A stretch of DNA of 64,000 nucleotides, from assembly GCA_023935145.1 (NCBI GenBank), contig CM043698.1:16681001-16745000 (forward strand). Reading direction: 5' to 3'. Of the stretch, positions 34,601-44,586 are shown one piece after another; within the stretch, counting starts at the first letter, position 1; each line of letters begins with the position of its first letter. The stretch is from Bretschneidera sinensis (Eukaryota > Streptophyta > Magnoliopsida > Brassicales > Akaniaceae). The translations under genes and the position numbers were made by a program. The notes under the pieces are model-generated. The model worked only from the letters and a program-made list of their open reading frames with translations, made no database searches and had not been told where the DNA came from.

Positions 34601-37351
34601 ACCAATGCTCCTTTTATGCTGAACTTGGACTGTGATCACTATTTGAATAACAGCAAGGCTGTAAGAGAAGCCATGTGTTTCTTGATGGATCCCCAGATTG
34701 GGAGGAAAGTTTGCTATGTTCAGTTCCCCCAAAGATTTGATGGTATTGATAGGAATGATCGTTACGCCAACAGAAATACCGTCTTCTTTGATGTAAGTTA
34801 CTGCAAGAAACATATCATTTATGCCTTATATTTTTTCCGAAGATTGTTTTAAGGAGGAAAAAATTAATGTTTATTTCCATTCTGCTTTTTGCAGATTAAC
34901 ATGAAAGGTCTAGACGGAATTCAAGGTCCTGTATATGTCGGTACCGGCTGTGTTTTTAGAAGGCAAGCTTTGTATGGATATAATCCTCCAAAGGGTACTA
35001 AGCGCCCGAAGATGGTAAGCTGTGGTTGCTGCCCTTGCTTTGGACACCGCAGAAAGAACAAGAAATATTCAAAGAGCGATGCAAATGGAGACGGTGTAAA
35101 CCTAGACGGTTTTTCCTCAACACTAAAATGCTTTATACATAAAATTTCCTTTACTCAAACTGAAACTTTTCTCTATATGTATCAGTAGGAATTGAGGACG
35201 ACAAAGAGTTATTGATGTCCCAGATGAATTTCGAGAAGAAATTTGGGCAATCTGCAATTTTTGTGACTTCAACATTGATGGAAGAAGGTGGTGTCCCTCC
35301 TTCTTCAAGCCCTGCAGCTCTGCTTAAAGAGGCCATTCATGTTATTAGTTGTGGCTATGAAGACAAAACTGAATGGGGTACTGAGGTAATACCAGCAGCT
35401 TGTAACATTTACTGCCCATTTCATTCTCCCTCCAGTTATTTCAATTATGTATCTTCTCAATTGCACTGGTGATGGTTAATATACGGGCACTAAAGCTTTG
35501 ATTGGTAGGAGAGAAATGTGAGAAAAAAAGTGAGAGAAGAACGAAAAATGAGAAGAAAGACAATATTGATGAGGAAGGAAAAGACAAGAAAATTGGGAGG
35601 ATTGTGATTTGCATACAAGAAAATGAAGCCTCAATCCTCCTAGGTTTCTTTTCTCTCGGACAGACGGGAAGAAATTTGTTTTCCTCCCTGTTTCCTTTCA
35701 TCTCCGTCTTTCTTCCTCTCACTTTTCCTTCCGACCAATCAAAGTCGAAAACTTTAAAACTTCATTATCTGAAACTTTGTTTACTGTTGTATGTGCAGCT
35801 TGGTTGGATTTATGGTTCAATTACAGAGGATATTCTAACAGGTTTCAAGATGCATTGCCGCGGTTGGAGATCTATATACTGTATGCCAAAGAGACCTGCA
35901 TTTAAGGGTTCAGCTCCAATCAACTTGTCAGATCGGCTCAATCAAGTTCTTCGATGGGCACTTGGATCTGTTGAGATCTTCTTTAGTCGCCATAGTCCTG
36001 TCTGGTATGGCTACAAGGGTGGAAAGCTCAAGTGGCTTGAGAGATTTGCATATGTAAACACAACTATCTATCCTTTCACCTCTTTACCGCTCCTTGCCTA
36101 TTGTATCCTCCCTGCAATCTGCCTGCTTACCGATAAGTTTATCATGCCACCGGTAAGTAAATGATTCTTATTCTTTCCATTAAAGATAGATGAAAGCAAA
36201 CAAGAAGCAATTGAACACTAGCTGAAATAAAACTATTTACTTATCATTCCATATGATTTAAAGGGCTCATAACATTATATAATTTGTGCCAATATAAGTG
36301 TTGAACTTAGGCTATGATGGGTAGAAAGGAAAAGTGGGAGGAAAGAAGAGAGAGAGAAAAGAAAAGATAGAGGAAAACACTTTTCTTTTGATTGGTAAGA
36401 AAAATGTAAGGGGAAAGAAAATGGGAGGATTCACCTTTTCTTCTCCAAGTTATAATTGTCATATGAGAGGATTGGAGTGAAGAGTAAAATGAGCTAATTC
36501 TTTTTGTTTTTTTTCTTCATTCTTTTTACTTTTTCATCATCTCTATCAAACATGTAGAGAACAGATCAAAATTTTATTTTATTCTCACTTTTTTCCTCTC
36601 ACATTGCCTCGTACCAATCAGAGCCTTAAGGAACTCATTCTATCAAACTGCCTAAATCAATGGAAAAAACTGCAACTCCACGCGTTTCCAGGATTTACAC
36701 TTTGCTTGCAACTACTGTAATTTCCTCTGCTATACATTGAAACTAATTCCAAGTTCATTTCTGATGCAGATAAGCACCTTTGCTAGTCTCTTCTTCATTT
36801 CCTTGTTCATCTCAATCTTCACTACAGGCATTCTTGAGCTGAGGTGGAGTGGAGTGAGCATCGAAGAATGGTGGAGAAACGAACAATTCTGGGTCATTGG
36901 TGGAATTTCAGCCCACCTCTTTGCTGTTGTGCAAGGTCTTCTCAAGGTTTTAGCTGGAATCGACACTAACTTCACCGTCACATCAAAAGCAACAGATGAT
37001 GAAGATTTTGGAGAACTCTACACCTTCAAATGGACAACACTCCTTATCCCTCCAACTACTGTCTTAATCATCAACCTTGTCGGCGTCGTTGCAGGGATCT
37101 CAGACGCCATAAACAATGGGTACCAATCATGGGGACCTCTATTTGGAAAGCTATTCTTCTCCTTCTGGGTGATTCTTCATCTCTATCCATTCCTTAAAGG
37201 TCTTATGGGAAGACAGAACAGGACACCAACCATTGTTATTATTTGGTCAGTTCTGTTAGCTTCAATCTTCTCCTTGCTCTGGGTAAGGATCGATCCTTTT
37301 GTAATGAAAACAAAAGGACCTAACACCACGCAATGCGGCATCAATTGCTAA
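31624..37351 (+). CDS. CESA7: Cellulose synthase A catalytic subunit 7 (secondary wall), 13 exons
   Basis: Exons: 31624-31698, 32199-32394, 32523-32722, 32849-32948, 33143-33263, 33383-33649, 33777-34122, 34217-34480, 34580-34792, 34895-35093, 35189-35385 (or from 35186), 35799-36152 and 36770-37351. The total is 3114 nt, or 1037 residues. The N-terminus [19 protein letters not shown] is the CESA7/IRX3 signature. Next is a RING-type zinc finger ([36 protein letters not shown], ~37-87), an acidic variable region, and two membrane helices (exon 6). The GT2 catalytic domain carries SDDGAS, the DxD in [10 protein letters not shown], the second variable region with [15 protein letters not shown], the base ITED and QVLRW. 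Exons 12-13 hold the C-terminal helices; the end is TTQCGINC. It uses UDP-glucose to extend beta-1,4-glucan in plasma-membrane rosettes with CESA4 and CESA8, in xylem and fibres. All catalytic residues are intact. Confidence 0.98.
31820..32078. mobile_element. Candidate MITE in CESA7 intron 1
   Basis: The left edge GTTTAGATTGAAGGAGCGAA followed by TTAAGAGGGAAGGAGAGGAT faces, on the right edge, the reverse complement GTACGGATTGAGGGGAATTG and AGAGAAAGGAAATTGAATGA. The inverted similarity is imperfect but runs ~40 bp. Length ~260 bp, non-coding. Confidence 0.5.
35186..35188 (+). promoter_or_regulatory. Tandem (NAGNAG-type) splice acceptor of CESA7 exon 11
   Basis: The intron ends ..ATCAGTAG|GAATTGAG. 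Either CAG (exon from 35186) or TAG (exon from 35189) gives an open frame with the exon 10 donor at 35094: GDG-IEDD or GDV-GIEDD. The choice changes one residue in the variable region between SCGCCPC and the [10 protein letters not shown] block. Confidence 0.6.
35493..35752. mobile_element. MITE in CESA7 intron 11
   Basis: The left edge TTTGATTGGTAGGAGAGAAA then TGTGAGAAAAAAAGTGAGAG is inverted at the right edge, whose reverse complement reads CTTTGATTGGTCGGAAGGAA then AAGTGAGAGGAAGAAAGACG. Length ~260 bp. The purine-rich/pyrimidine-rich arms could pair in the pre-mRNA. Same family as the element at 36308. Confidence 0.75.
36308..36632. mobile_element. MITE in CESA7 intron 12, same family
   Basis: The left edge GGCTATGATGGGTAGAAAGG then AAAAGTGGGAGGAAAGAAGA is inverted at the right edge (reverse complement GGCTCTGATTGGTACGAGGC then AATGTGAGAGGAAAAAAGTG). 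Both ends resemble those of the intron 11 element. An internal TTTTGATTGGTAAGAAAAAT at ~36387 suggests a nested or rearranged second copy. Confidence 0.7.
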
Positions 37352-37639
37352 GAAAGAAAAAAGTATGTATTTTTGGGGTTGGATCATCTCCAGAAAGATG
37401 CATTGACGTTCTAGCTTTTAACAAGAACAGTACCGATATGTGATGTATGAACCAAGAAGATGGTGATCCACAAGAAAGAATAAAGGGTAGAGTGAAATTT
37501 TTGTGTGCTAATATGCTTTGCACCCCCAGTTTTGTAATTGAATTGAAAGAAAAAGGGCTGCTTTTGATGATTTCTGTCTCTAATTTGCCAAAAATTGCAG
37601 ATCAAACTCAAAATTTATGGTCGGGTGGAAATGAGATGA

Positions 37640-38022
37640 GCAGCACGACTCGCTCAAGAGACTTGACTCGAAGCTCCATTAAATCAAGCTCGAGCAATGT
37701 TGAACTTGGCTTGATCGATTCGAAAGCCAACTCGATTGAATTAATAATTTTAATTTTAATATATATTATATATGATATATAAATATTATAACATAAGGTT
37801 TAAAATTTTAATTATAACTTCATTTGTATGGGATTTTAAAAATAATTAAATTAGTTTAAATTTTAAGTTTAAAAATCGAGCCAAGCCGAGCTCATAAAAT
37901 TGAGCTCAAGCAAAACTCGGCTCGATTAGTCTAGCTCAAAGATTCTCTAATTCGGGCTTGGCTTGATTAGTCTAGCTCGAACACTCCCTAATTCAGGCTC
38001 GACTCGATTCGATTCCATCTCT
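37640..38022. mobile_element. GAGCTCGA-rich inverted repeat element, copy 1
   Basis: Left side: CAAGCTCGAGCAATGTTGAA, TTGGCTTGATCGATTCGAAA. Right side, after an AT-rich centre: AAATCGAGCCAAGCCGAGCT, GAGCTCAAGCAAAACTCGGC, TAGCTCGAACACTCCCTAAT, GGCTCGACTCGATTCGATTC. The two sides are roughly inverted. It is the same kind of dispersed non-coding element as at 55385-55805 and lies ~290 bp after the CESA7 stop. Confidence 0.65.
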
Positions 38023-38216
38023 ATGGTCAGTGACCCATTTAATAGTAATATGCATTGTAATCTTGTAAGGCTAATCAATCCTTTTGAAGTTCAAAAACCT
38101 ATAACTGCTCAATCTATGGTCACTAACCCAATAGCTGCTCCAACTTCTGTCCTAATTGCCTCCAAAACTTCACAGGGCGCAAAACTAAGCAGAATTATCA
38201 AATAATTTGAACAAAA

Positions 38217-38430
38217 ACTTATCAAATCAACAAAATATCAAGCTTTGAACACAACAAAGCAGGTAGATTATAGAAAATAATACCTTTGCTTAATCGATAT
38301 GGGATTTAGTACTGTCAAAATCTTTTTTTAATTGTTTTTTTTTTCTCCTAGGACTATCAAAATGTTTCAGTAGTAATTCAAAATGAGGAAGAGATTATAT
38401 TCATAAAACGAAAAAGGGGATAAAAATCCT
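38217..38430 (-). pseudogene. Relic of a U6-type gene promoter block (A)
   Basis: This block shares ~60 bp (CTTATCAAATCAA..AAGCTTTGAAC..AACAAAGCAGG) and a distal ~130 bp with block B at 38985-39290. On the minus strand it has a USE-like ATCCCATATCG (38305-38295) and, about 22 bases on, only a weak CTATAAT. No RNA body remains. Confidence 0.4.
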
Positions 38431-38603
38431 AAGCCTTGTTTGGGTTAAAGTGATTCAAGGTTAAAAAATTGCCTTCAACCACCTTAAGCAAAGTGATTTA
38501 AACTTATTTAAAGTAGTTCTCAAACAAAAAATTTACAGGCAGGAACTAAAAACAAAAAGAATAATGTCATGTTAATTTTCTCTGAAAAAATGTTTTCCCC
38601 TCT

Positions 38604-38647
38604 GTATATGAAGGCTTCAAACGCTCAATAACTAACCGATGTGGGAT
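38604..38647 (-). promoter_or_regulatory. Orphan snRNA-type promoter (perfect USE plus TATA)
   Basis: The minus strand has ATCCCACATCG (38647-38637), an exact match to the plant snRNA upstream sequence element RTCCCACATCG. It is followed 24 bases later by TTCATATAC (38612-38604). The spacing equals that of the nearby U6 gene, so it is Pol III-type. Downstream there is no U6, U1, U2, U4 or U5 sequence that I recognise; T-runs follow within ~50 bp. Confidence 0.55.
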
Positions 38648-39051
38648 TTGTTTCAATTCATTCAAAATTAATATTCCTGACTAGGTCCTATGCATTCTAA
38701 GGATACTGCATTCACTTTACAGGAGTGAACTTACGATGGATCACAAGAAACTTTAAGGAAATAGTAAGACAAAGATATAAATACTTCACAATGGGATTTA
38801 AATATTTTTCCTAAGAAAACAAATACTACTAAAAAATGCTATTGTCTGGTTAGATTTAGGAGAAATGTTTTTGGGTTTTCAGTTCTAGATTCCCAGCAAT
38901 GTTTGATTTTATAATTTCGGTACTTCCATCTGAAACTAAATGCTTATTTATTTTCACTACCAAAGATTAGATACTTGAAAAAAAAAACTTATCAAATCAA
39001 TAAAAATATTAAGCTTTGAACATAACAAAGCAGGCAGATTGAAGAAGAGAG

Positions 39052-39153
39052 AAAAAAATGGACCATATATTATTCAAAAAACAAAAATTGGAGGGCATGT
39101 CTCGTTTCCGTATATAAACTTTGAGATTACTATGTGATTAATCGATATGGGAT
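39052..39153 (-). pseudogene. Collapsed U6-like gene: promoter and tail without body (block B)
   Basis: The minus strand has USE-like ATCCCATATCG (39153-39143), 24 bases, then TTTATATAC (39118-39110), and at the far end ATGGTCCATTTTTTT (39066-39052). The last resembles the U6 3' end (ATGGTCCAAATTTTTTT). The ~90 nt U6 core is absent; only ~35-50 bp lie between TATA and the tail, and these contain early T-runs. Confidence 0.5.
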
Positions 39154-39526
39154 TTAATTCTGTTCAAACCCTTTTTTTTCTTTTGCAATTTCTTTTTTGG
39201 CAGGACTAACAAACTCTTTCACAACAAAAAAATGAAGAAAGATGAAAAACAGAATTTATATTCATAAAACGAGAAAAGGGATTAAAAGAAATTATGACTA
39301 ATTACACTATATGAACAATTTATGGGTAATTGATTGGGAAAAAAAATACTGCAAACCAAGAAAAGAAAAGAAAAAAATACTTACCAATTACTCAGTGAAA
39401 CACTAACAAATTGCTTGAAGGAACTACCGTAACAAAAGCAGCACCTACAACAAAAGGAAACACAGAAAGAATTAATCTCAGATTACAGATTGAGTGGAGG
39501 AAGAGAAAGAGAGAAATTAAGAAAAA

Positions 39527-39576
39527 AAAATTTGGACCATTTCTCGATTTATGCGTGTCATCCTTGCGCAGGGGCC

Positions 39577-39608
<32 letters not shown>

Positions 39609-39628
39609 TCGGATGTCCCCGAAGGGAC
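39527..39628 (-). ncRNA. U6: U6 spliceosomal snRNA
   Basis: The minus strand matches plant U6 from its 5' end GTCCCTTCGGGGACATCCGA at 39628, through ACGATACAGAGAAGATTAGC (ACAGAGA box and AGC triad region) and ATGGCCCCTGCGCAAGGATG, to AAATCGAGAAATGGTCC and a T-run terminator at ~39530-39522. No change from the plant consensus as I know it was noticed. U6 pairs with U4, then with U2 and the 5' splice site, and forms the spliceosome active site. It is transcribed by RNA polymerase III. Confidence 0.97.
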
Positions 39629-39651
39629 AATCGATGCCTCCACTACGTTTG

Positions 39652-39693
39652 TATATAAAGGGTTGAACTACTCTTAACTAAGCAATGTGGGAC
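39652..39693 (-). promoter_or_regulatory. U6 promoter: USE and TATA
   Basis: The minus strand has GTCCCACATTG (39693-39683; one base from the consensus RTCCCACATCG), then 23 bases, then TTTATATA (39659-39652), then 23 bases to the U6 start at 39628. The short USE-TATA spacing is the known plant mark of Pol III rather than Pol II snRNA genes. Confidence 0.92.
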
Positions 39694-39699
39694 TTGGTT

Positions 39700-42130
39700 C
39701 GTTTCTAACTAGCTCCGATACGTGGCCTTTATAACACAACAGATACTACTTGAGGTGTCTCCTTCCCGTCTACGTATGGGTTTGTGGAACCCATTTGTAA
39801 TTGATAGAAGCTTTTTGCGGTGCATTACATCATCAGATAAGTCACAACTTATAATGAATCATAAACCGCTGATCGATCAATCATGCCAAAAGGACATTAT
39901 GAGCAGTTAGGGATATATATATATTAAATAAGAAATCTATTTATCTAAAAGCAAAAAAAATATAAATATCGATAATATTCTTTTTATGTTCACAAAAGCA
40001 AGAGTATATTTTGTATTTTTTTTTATATTTGTTCATGTCGTTTAAGATTTATTTTTATTACAAAATCTAATAAAAAAATATTTATACTAATTTCATTTAC
40101 AATTGTTCCTCACGTGATTTCATTTTTTTGAAATCGATGCAATTCATTTGTAATTTTTTTTGGAGAAATATACTCTCGTGATTGATATAAACCTTTTTGC
40201 ATATAAACTTTTCAAATTTCATCTTCATTATTAAGATGATAATTTAAATTTTTTTGTTTTTATTCGGGATCAGTTGGAAGGTTTTTGAAATGAATTTCTA
40301 AATGACTTTTCTTTTTAACTGATTGTGTGTTTTAACGATTACTAGATGCTTGACTAATAAGTAATTGTTACCATGTTAACTTTATTTTAAAAAACCTCTC
40401 TATAATTAAAATAAAATTGAATAAAATGATAAAAATAAGTCACATTTTTAATCACAAATATACTAAATTCTTAATTATTTAGTTAACAAGAACTAAAAGT
40501 TCATAAATAATTTAAAACTAATAAAAAATAGCAAAATAGTAGACACACCAATTTACCATGGTTTATGAGTTTGTCACGGTGCTTTAATATATGCTTCTTG
40601 TTCTTTACTTGTATGAATATACTATACAGTGCCTAATTCAACTACAATGATTAAAATTAGTGTTTGGCCACCAAGTGAGATTTGAGGCATCAACCACCAA
40701 ATTGTGGCAGAAGAGTGGGTTGAGGACCATCAACTGATACTCTGCAAATCACGAATTGAATTGAAAAGACAAGACAATGTTTGGACATTTGACCGTAGGA
40801 TGTTAAGGTTTCAAATTAAAAGGAATAATTACAAATGGTAAGTGATGTCAAATTTATAATATTATTTTGTTTTTCAAAAATCAAATTGGGGTAATTCCGT
40901 TATTATTGTGTAAAAACAAACTAGCTGGCCATCTAATATAGGCAATGCTATTAATCTTGTTAAACTTTTGGGCCACTGTTTTACTTGGACAACATTTTGA
41001 TTCGTTCAACTTGTAAGTTAGTCAAATCAATTTATAAAACTCTATATGTTTTTTTTGGTTTAGTTTACATTTTAGAAGGGTGAATCCAAGATCTTTATTT
41101 TAAAAGTAAAGTGTTCCCTCAAGATTTTTAATTATGAGATTAATTGTATAAGAATGAGCGAGAGCTGGGATTGGGATCGAAAAAACATCTTTAAAACGTT
41201 TTGTATATAGTAATATAAATAAAAATATAAAAAATGTTATTCATATTTATATATAACCAAGTATACTTATAAGTTAATTTATACATCTTCAATATATAAT
41301 TGAGAAAAATATGTTTTTATTACTAATTCAAATTAAAACCAATTAATTAAAATATTATTATTATTATCATCCAAAGCAAGTGGCTTGGTACTTGCCCAAC
41401 CAAAGCAACCTCTCGGATTCAATCACACCAAAGTTGCAGGGGCTAATAACAAAAGAACCCAATCCCTCTCTTTGTAACCAACCAAAAAAAACAGGCAGTG
41501 GCTCTCAGCGCTCAGGTCTTAATACGGCAGATTTTCCAGTTGATTCGAGTCTAAATTATTAAATTTAAATTAGTTAAAAATTTTATTAATAATTTTAATT
41601 TTTTTTATTGATAATCTTAATTTTTGAGTCCACACTTATATTGATGTTATCAATGAAACTCTTTAAGATTATCAGTGAAGTTTCTTGCTAGTCTAAACCA
41701 TTAGGTTTAGACCCGAATCAACCAAGAATTTTTGCTCAATAATGGTTTTTTTTTTCTTTATGATATGAAACTCCCTTAGATTATAATTTTAAAAAAAATA
41801 ATTAAATTTTGAGATATTTAAACTTTTCAAATCAGTTTCAGATTATAATATGATTTTACTTTGATTAATGTCCTTTTTATCATTGAGCTTTCTCAAAAAT
41901 CTCCATTTGCCTGAATCTAAAACACTATCTCATATATTATGATTTGATTATTTTGGCAGTTTTAAGTTTATTTCAATATTTTTTTATCAAACTTAAAATT
42001 TTAAACAAGATATCCAAACGTTAACCAATTTCTTTCTTAAAAATAATTTTAAACATCAAATCATAAAATGATTTTAAGAAGTGATAAATTGATTTTTTTG
42101 CTGAACTAACAGTCTCTTAATCGGGCTTAA
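39700..42130. other. Intergenic DNA
   Basis: AT-rich, no exon recognised. 41380-41520 is less AT-rich and contains TAACCAACCAAA (an AC-II-like ACCAACC) upstream of the CESA7-like pseudogene, which might be a trace of a duplicated promoter. That link is speculative. Confidence 0.35.
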
Positions 42131-42139
42131 ACAGGGCCT

Positions 42140-42250
42140 AAAGCTTAAATTCATCCCTTTTTTCAAAGTTCAAAATCCCATAAATGCCCAATATAATATA
42201 TGGTCTAATTTCTGTCAAATTTTGCCTCCAAAACTCAGCATGGAACACTC
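42140..42250 (+). repeat. Block similar to CESA7 downstream DNA at ~38060-38190
   Basis: AAAGTTCAAAATCCCATAAA, TGCCCAATATA..ATGGTCTAA, TTTCTGTC and TTGCCTCCAAAACT parallel GAAGTTCAAAAACCTATAAC, TGCTCAATCTATGGTCACTAA, TTCTGTCCTAA and TTGCCTCCAAAACT at 38060-38190. This suggests a shared duplicated segment around both CESA7 copies. Confidence 0.5.
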
Positions 42251-42649
42251 AGACGCTGTTCCAGTCAATCAATTTATATGCTTACTTCTGTACAACACTG
42301 GGTTGCTAGAAAGGGTAACTTGTACCTCAGTTCTTAGGTTTTTCTCTCTGTACTTCAGTTCCATTATAAAAGACCAAACATGGCTGCTGTTGGACAGTCC
42401 CCTGCAGTTCAAACTCAAAACCTACATTTGTGTATAAATTGACTTTTTAAGGGCACAAATCATCGTACATATTGTACTGTAACTTTATATGCAAGTCTTA
42501 AATTATTTTGTTTGTGTATGCTCAACAGAACACTCCTTTTGACTTCTACAAACATTGCAACATTATTCAAAGACGCAAACTCCTTTTTTTTAATAAAGCA
42601 AAATGATTCAGTAAATACGACACAATGTGATTTCGAAATGTCTCCAAAA

Positions 42650-43120
42650 GTGAGATCTCTTCTGCTGGGAAGCTTATTCTTGATTTGCCTATTATCTGAT
42701 AAGCACTTCTGCAGCTCTTTCTTCATTGCTCTATGAATCTCAATCTTCGAAATGTGCACTGTTGAGCTGAGATGGAACACATTAGTGGAGGAGGAATGCT
42801 GGAGAAACAAGTATTTTCAGTTATTTGTGACGTGTCAGCAAGGCATATGAAAAGGTTTTAGATGGGAAACCACATATCTTTTGAGAGACAGCCTTCCCAA
42901 TCCCTACAATCACTATGTTGATCATTCATAATGCCATAGAAAGTAGGTAGCAAACAAGCGGAATTCCTTCTGTAAAGCTAGTCTCTGCCTTCAGTTTCTA
43001 CCTGTTTCCCAAAATTCAGATGGGTGGCAGGTGAACACTGACCATGTTTGGTTGTATGTTCAGTGTTTGTGTCTTCTATCTTCTCCTTGCTTTTGGTTTG
43101 AATTGACCTCTATGCGTTAA
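42650..43120 (+). pseudogene. Cellulose synthase (CESA7-like) 3' end, degenerate copy
   Basis: The + strand aligns by eye to CESA7 exons 12-13. CLLSDKHFCSSFFIAL corresponds to [38 protein letters not shown] corresponds to [19 protein letters not shown]. Lower down are traces of [10 protein letters not shown] (CAATCCCTACAATCACTATG), of [12 protein letters not shown] (GGAATTCCTTCTGTAAAGCT) and of ASIFSLLWV (TCTTCTATCTTCTCCTTGCT). Frameshifts and stops are many, so it is dead. Exon 12-like sequence runs straight into exon 13-like sequence at GATAAGCAC with no intron. In the parent gene GATAAG occurs both before the exon 12 end and across the exon 13 start, so either a deletion between these short repeats or a retro-copy could explain the fusion. 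Upstream exons were not found. Confidence 0.8.
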
Positions 43121-44586
43121 AAACAAATATATGCACTTTTCCAAGGAAGAAGAAACCATTGCGGTAAGATACTTTTGGAATTTAAGCCTCTCAGAGTCTC
43201 AGACTACAGATTTTCTAGCCAGCAATTTGAGCCATTGGCCCAAGCTCATGAAACCAAAACATAACGCATAGAAATAGAGAAACTTAAAGTAATTATGGTG
43301 GACAAGGGCAAACATTAAATAAATATAAGTGTGTACAAATGTTGCCAAATCGATGTCAAATTCTACAATATACTCAGAAGGTCCAAGTGAGGTACTATAC
43401 CTCAAGAATTTGTTTTGACGGAAAGCATTGCTCAGCCATCTTTACACCCAGCTCAGTGCTATCTTCCTCTGTTATCAACGAAACTATGTTCAAGAAGGAA
43501 ACCACTTTCAAGGTGCTCAACCCCTCAAAAAGAGATATGACTAAACAATCAGGTACTAGCAGATAAAAACTAAAAGCACCATACAAGCTCTATTTTCTAA
43601 CCATCTAAAGAAGAATAGGAAAATAAAAACTGCTCCTCACTACTTTTTAGGAGAGAGGAACAGATGCACATCCAAAGAAAACGTTGGAAAATAAATTGAG
43701 AAAGATAGGAGAGTCTATCATGTTGTTTTCTTATGAAAATCTCTCACCTTGTTTTCTCCCCTATATTGAGTTAACAAGAGGATTTTAACTAGGGGGAGAA
43801 AAGAAAAGGAAAATTGGAGGCAAATCTAATTATTTTAAGATTATCTTGGTTCTAAAACCTAACAGAAAATAAAAATCCATCAAATTAGATGATCATTTAT
43901 GCTTTCAATCAACCTATTGAATTTACTACAGAATGGCTTGTAAAACTAATAAAATCTCCGGTTGGTTAAGAGGAAAAACAAAAAAAAAATGAATATCAAT
44001 TCTCTAATATTGGCATACATACATAAAGCACATATAACAGGTCAACATGCTTATTTGAACACATTTATTCTCGTTAAACAATCAATGAAAAATTAATTAC
44101 GTTAAAGTTTTCCCACAATAGAAACCTACATTGCACAAGTTCAAAAGTCCAGTAGACCTCTTTCATAAAACTGTTATTCAAAAAAATCTTTGGGAATATA
44201 TGTACAACATTTCTTCAACATCATAATCAAGCATAATAAGCAGAAATTACCTTAACAATACCCCAAGATCGTGAAAGTGCATGAGTTTGAATACAAGAGT
44301 GAAACAACACGGTGCTAAAAGAGGTTGCCCCAAGAAATTGGACAAGTGTTGGCTTGGGTATTTTTTGCTCTGCTATAAAACAGTTTGGGAAGCGTTGATT
44401 GTTGATAGATACTTTATTGTTTGGCGAAAATGCTTAGAATACCAAGTGAACAACTGGGCAAGAAATATCATCCATCTAAGCATGACAGTGGCCAGATTTC
44501 ATCATTGCCATATAACCAAAATGCAACTTCGATGTTAGATACTCTTGCACCCCACAAACCATAAAATCAGCACAGTGAATATGTTT
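43121..44586. other. Intergenic DNA between CESA7 pseudogene and PPR gene
   Basis: No further gene recognised. The last few hundred bases are the likely 3'UTR of the minus-strand PPR gene. Confidence 0.4.

Noticed and set aside
35502..35798. Apparent N-terminal extension of CESA7 exon 12
   Set aside because: The frame runs open through a MITE in intron 11; the acceptor at 35798 and CESA family alignment place the exon start at 35799.
38437..38560. CCTTGTTTGG .. CTCAAACAAA as another MITE
   Set aside because: Only ~10 bp of inverted match; too short to call in AT-rich DNA.
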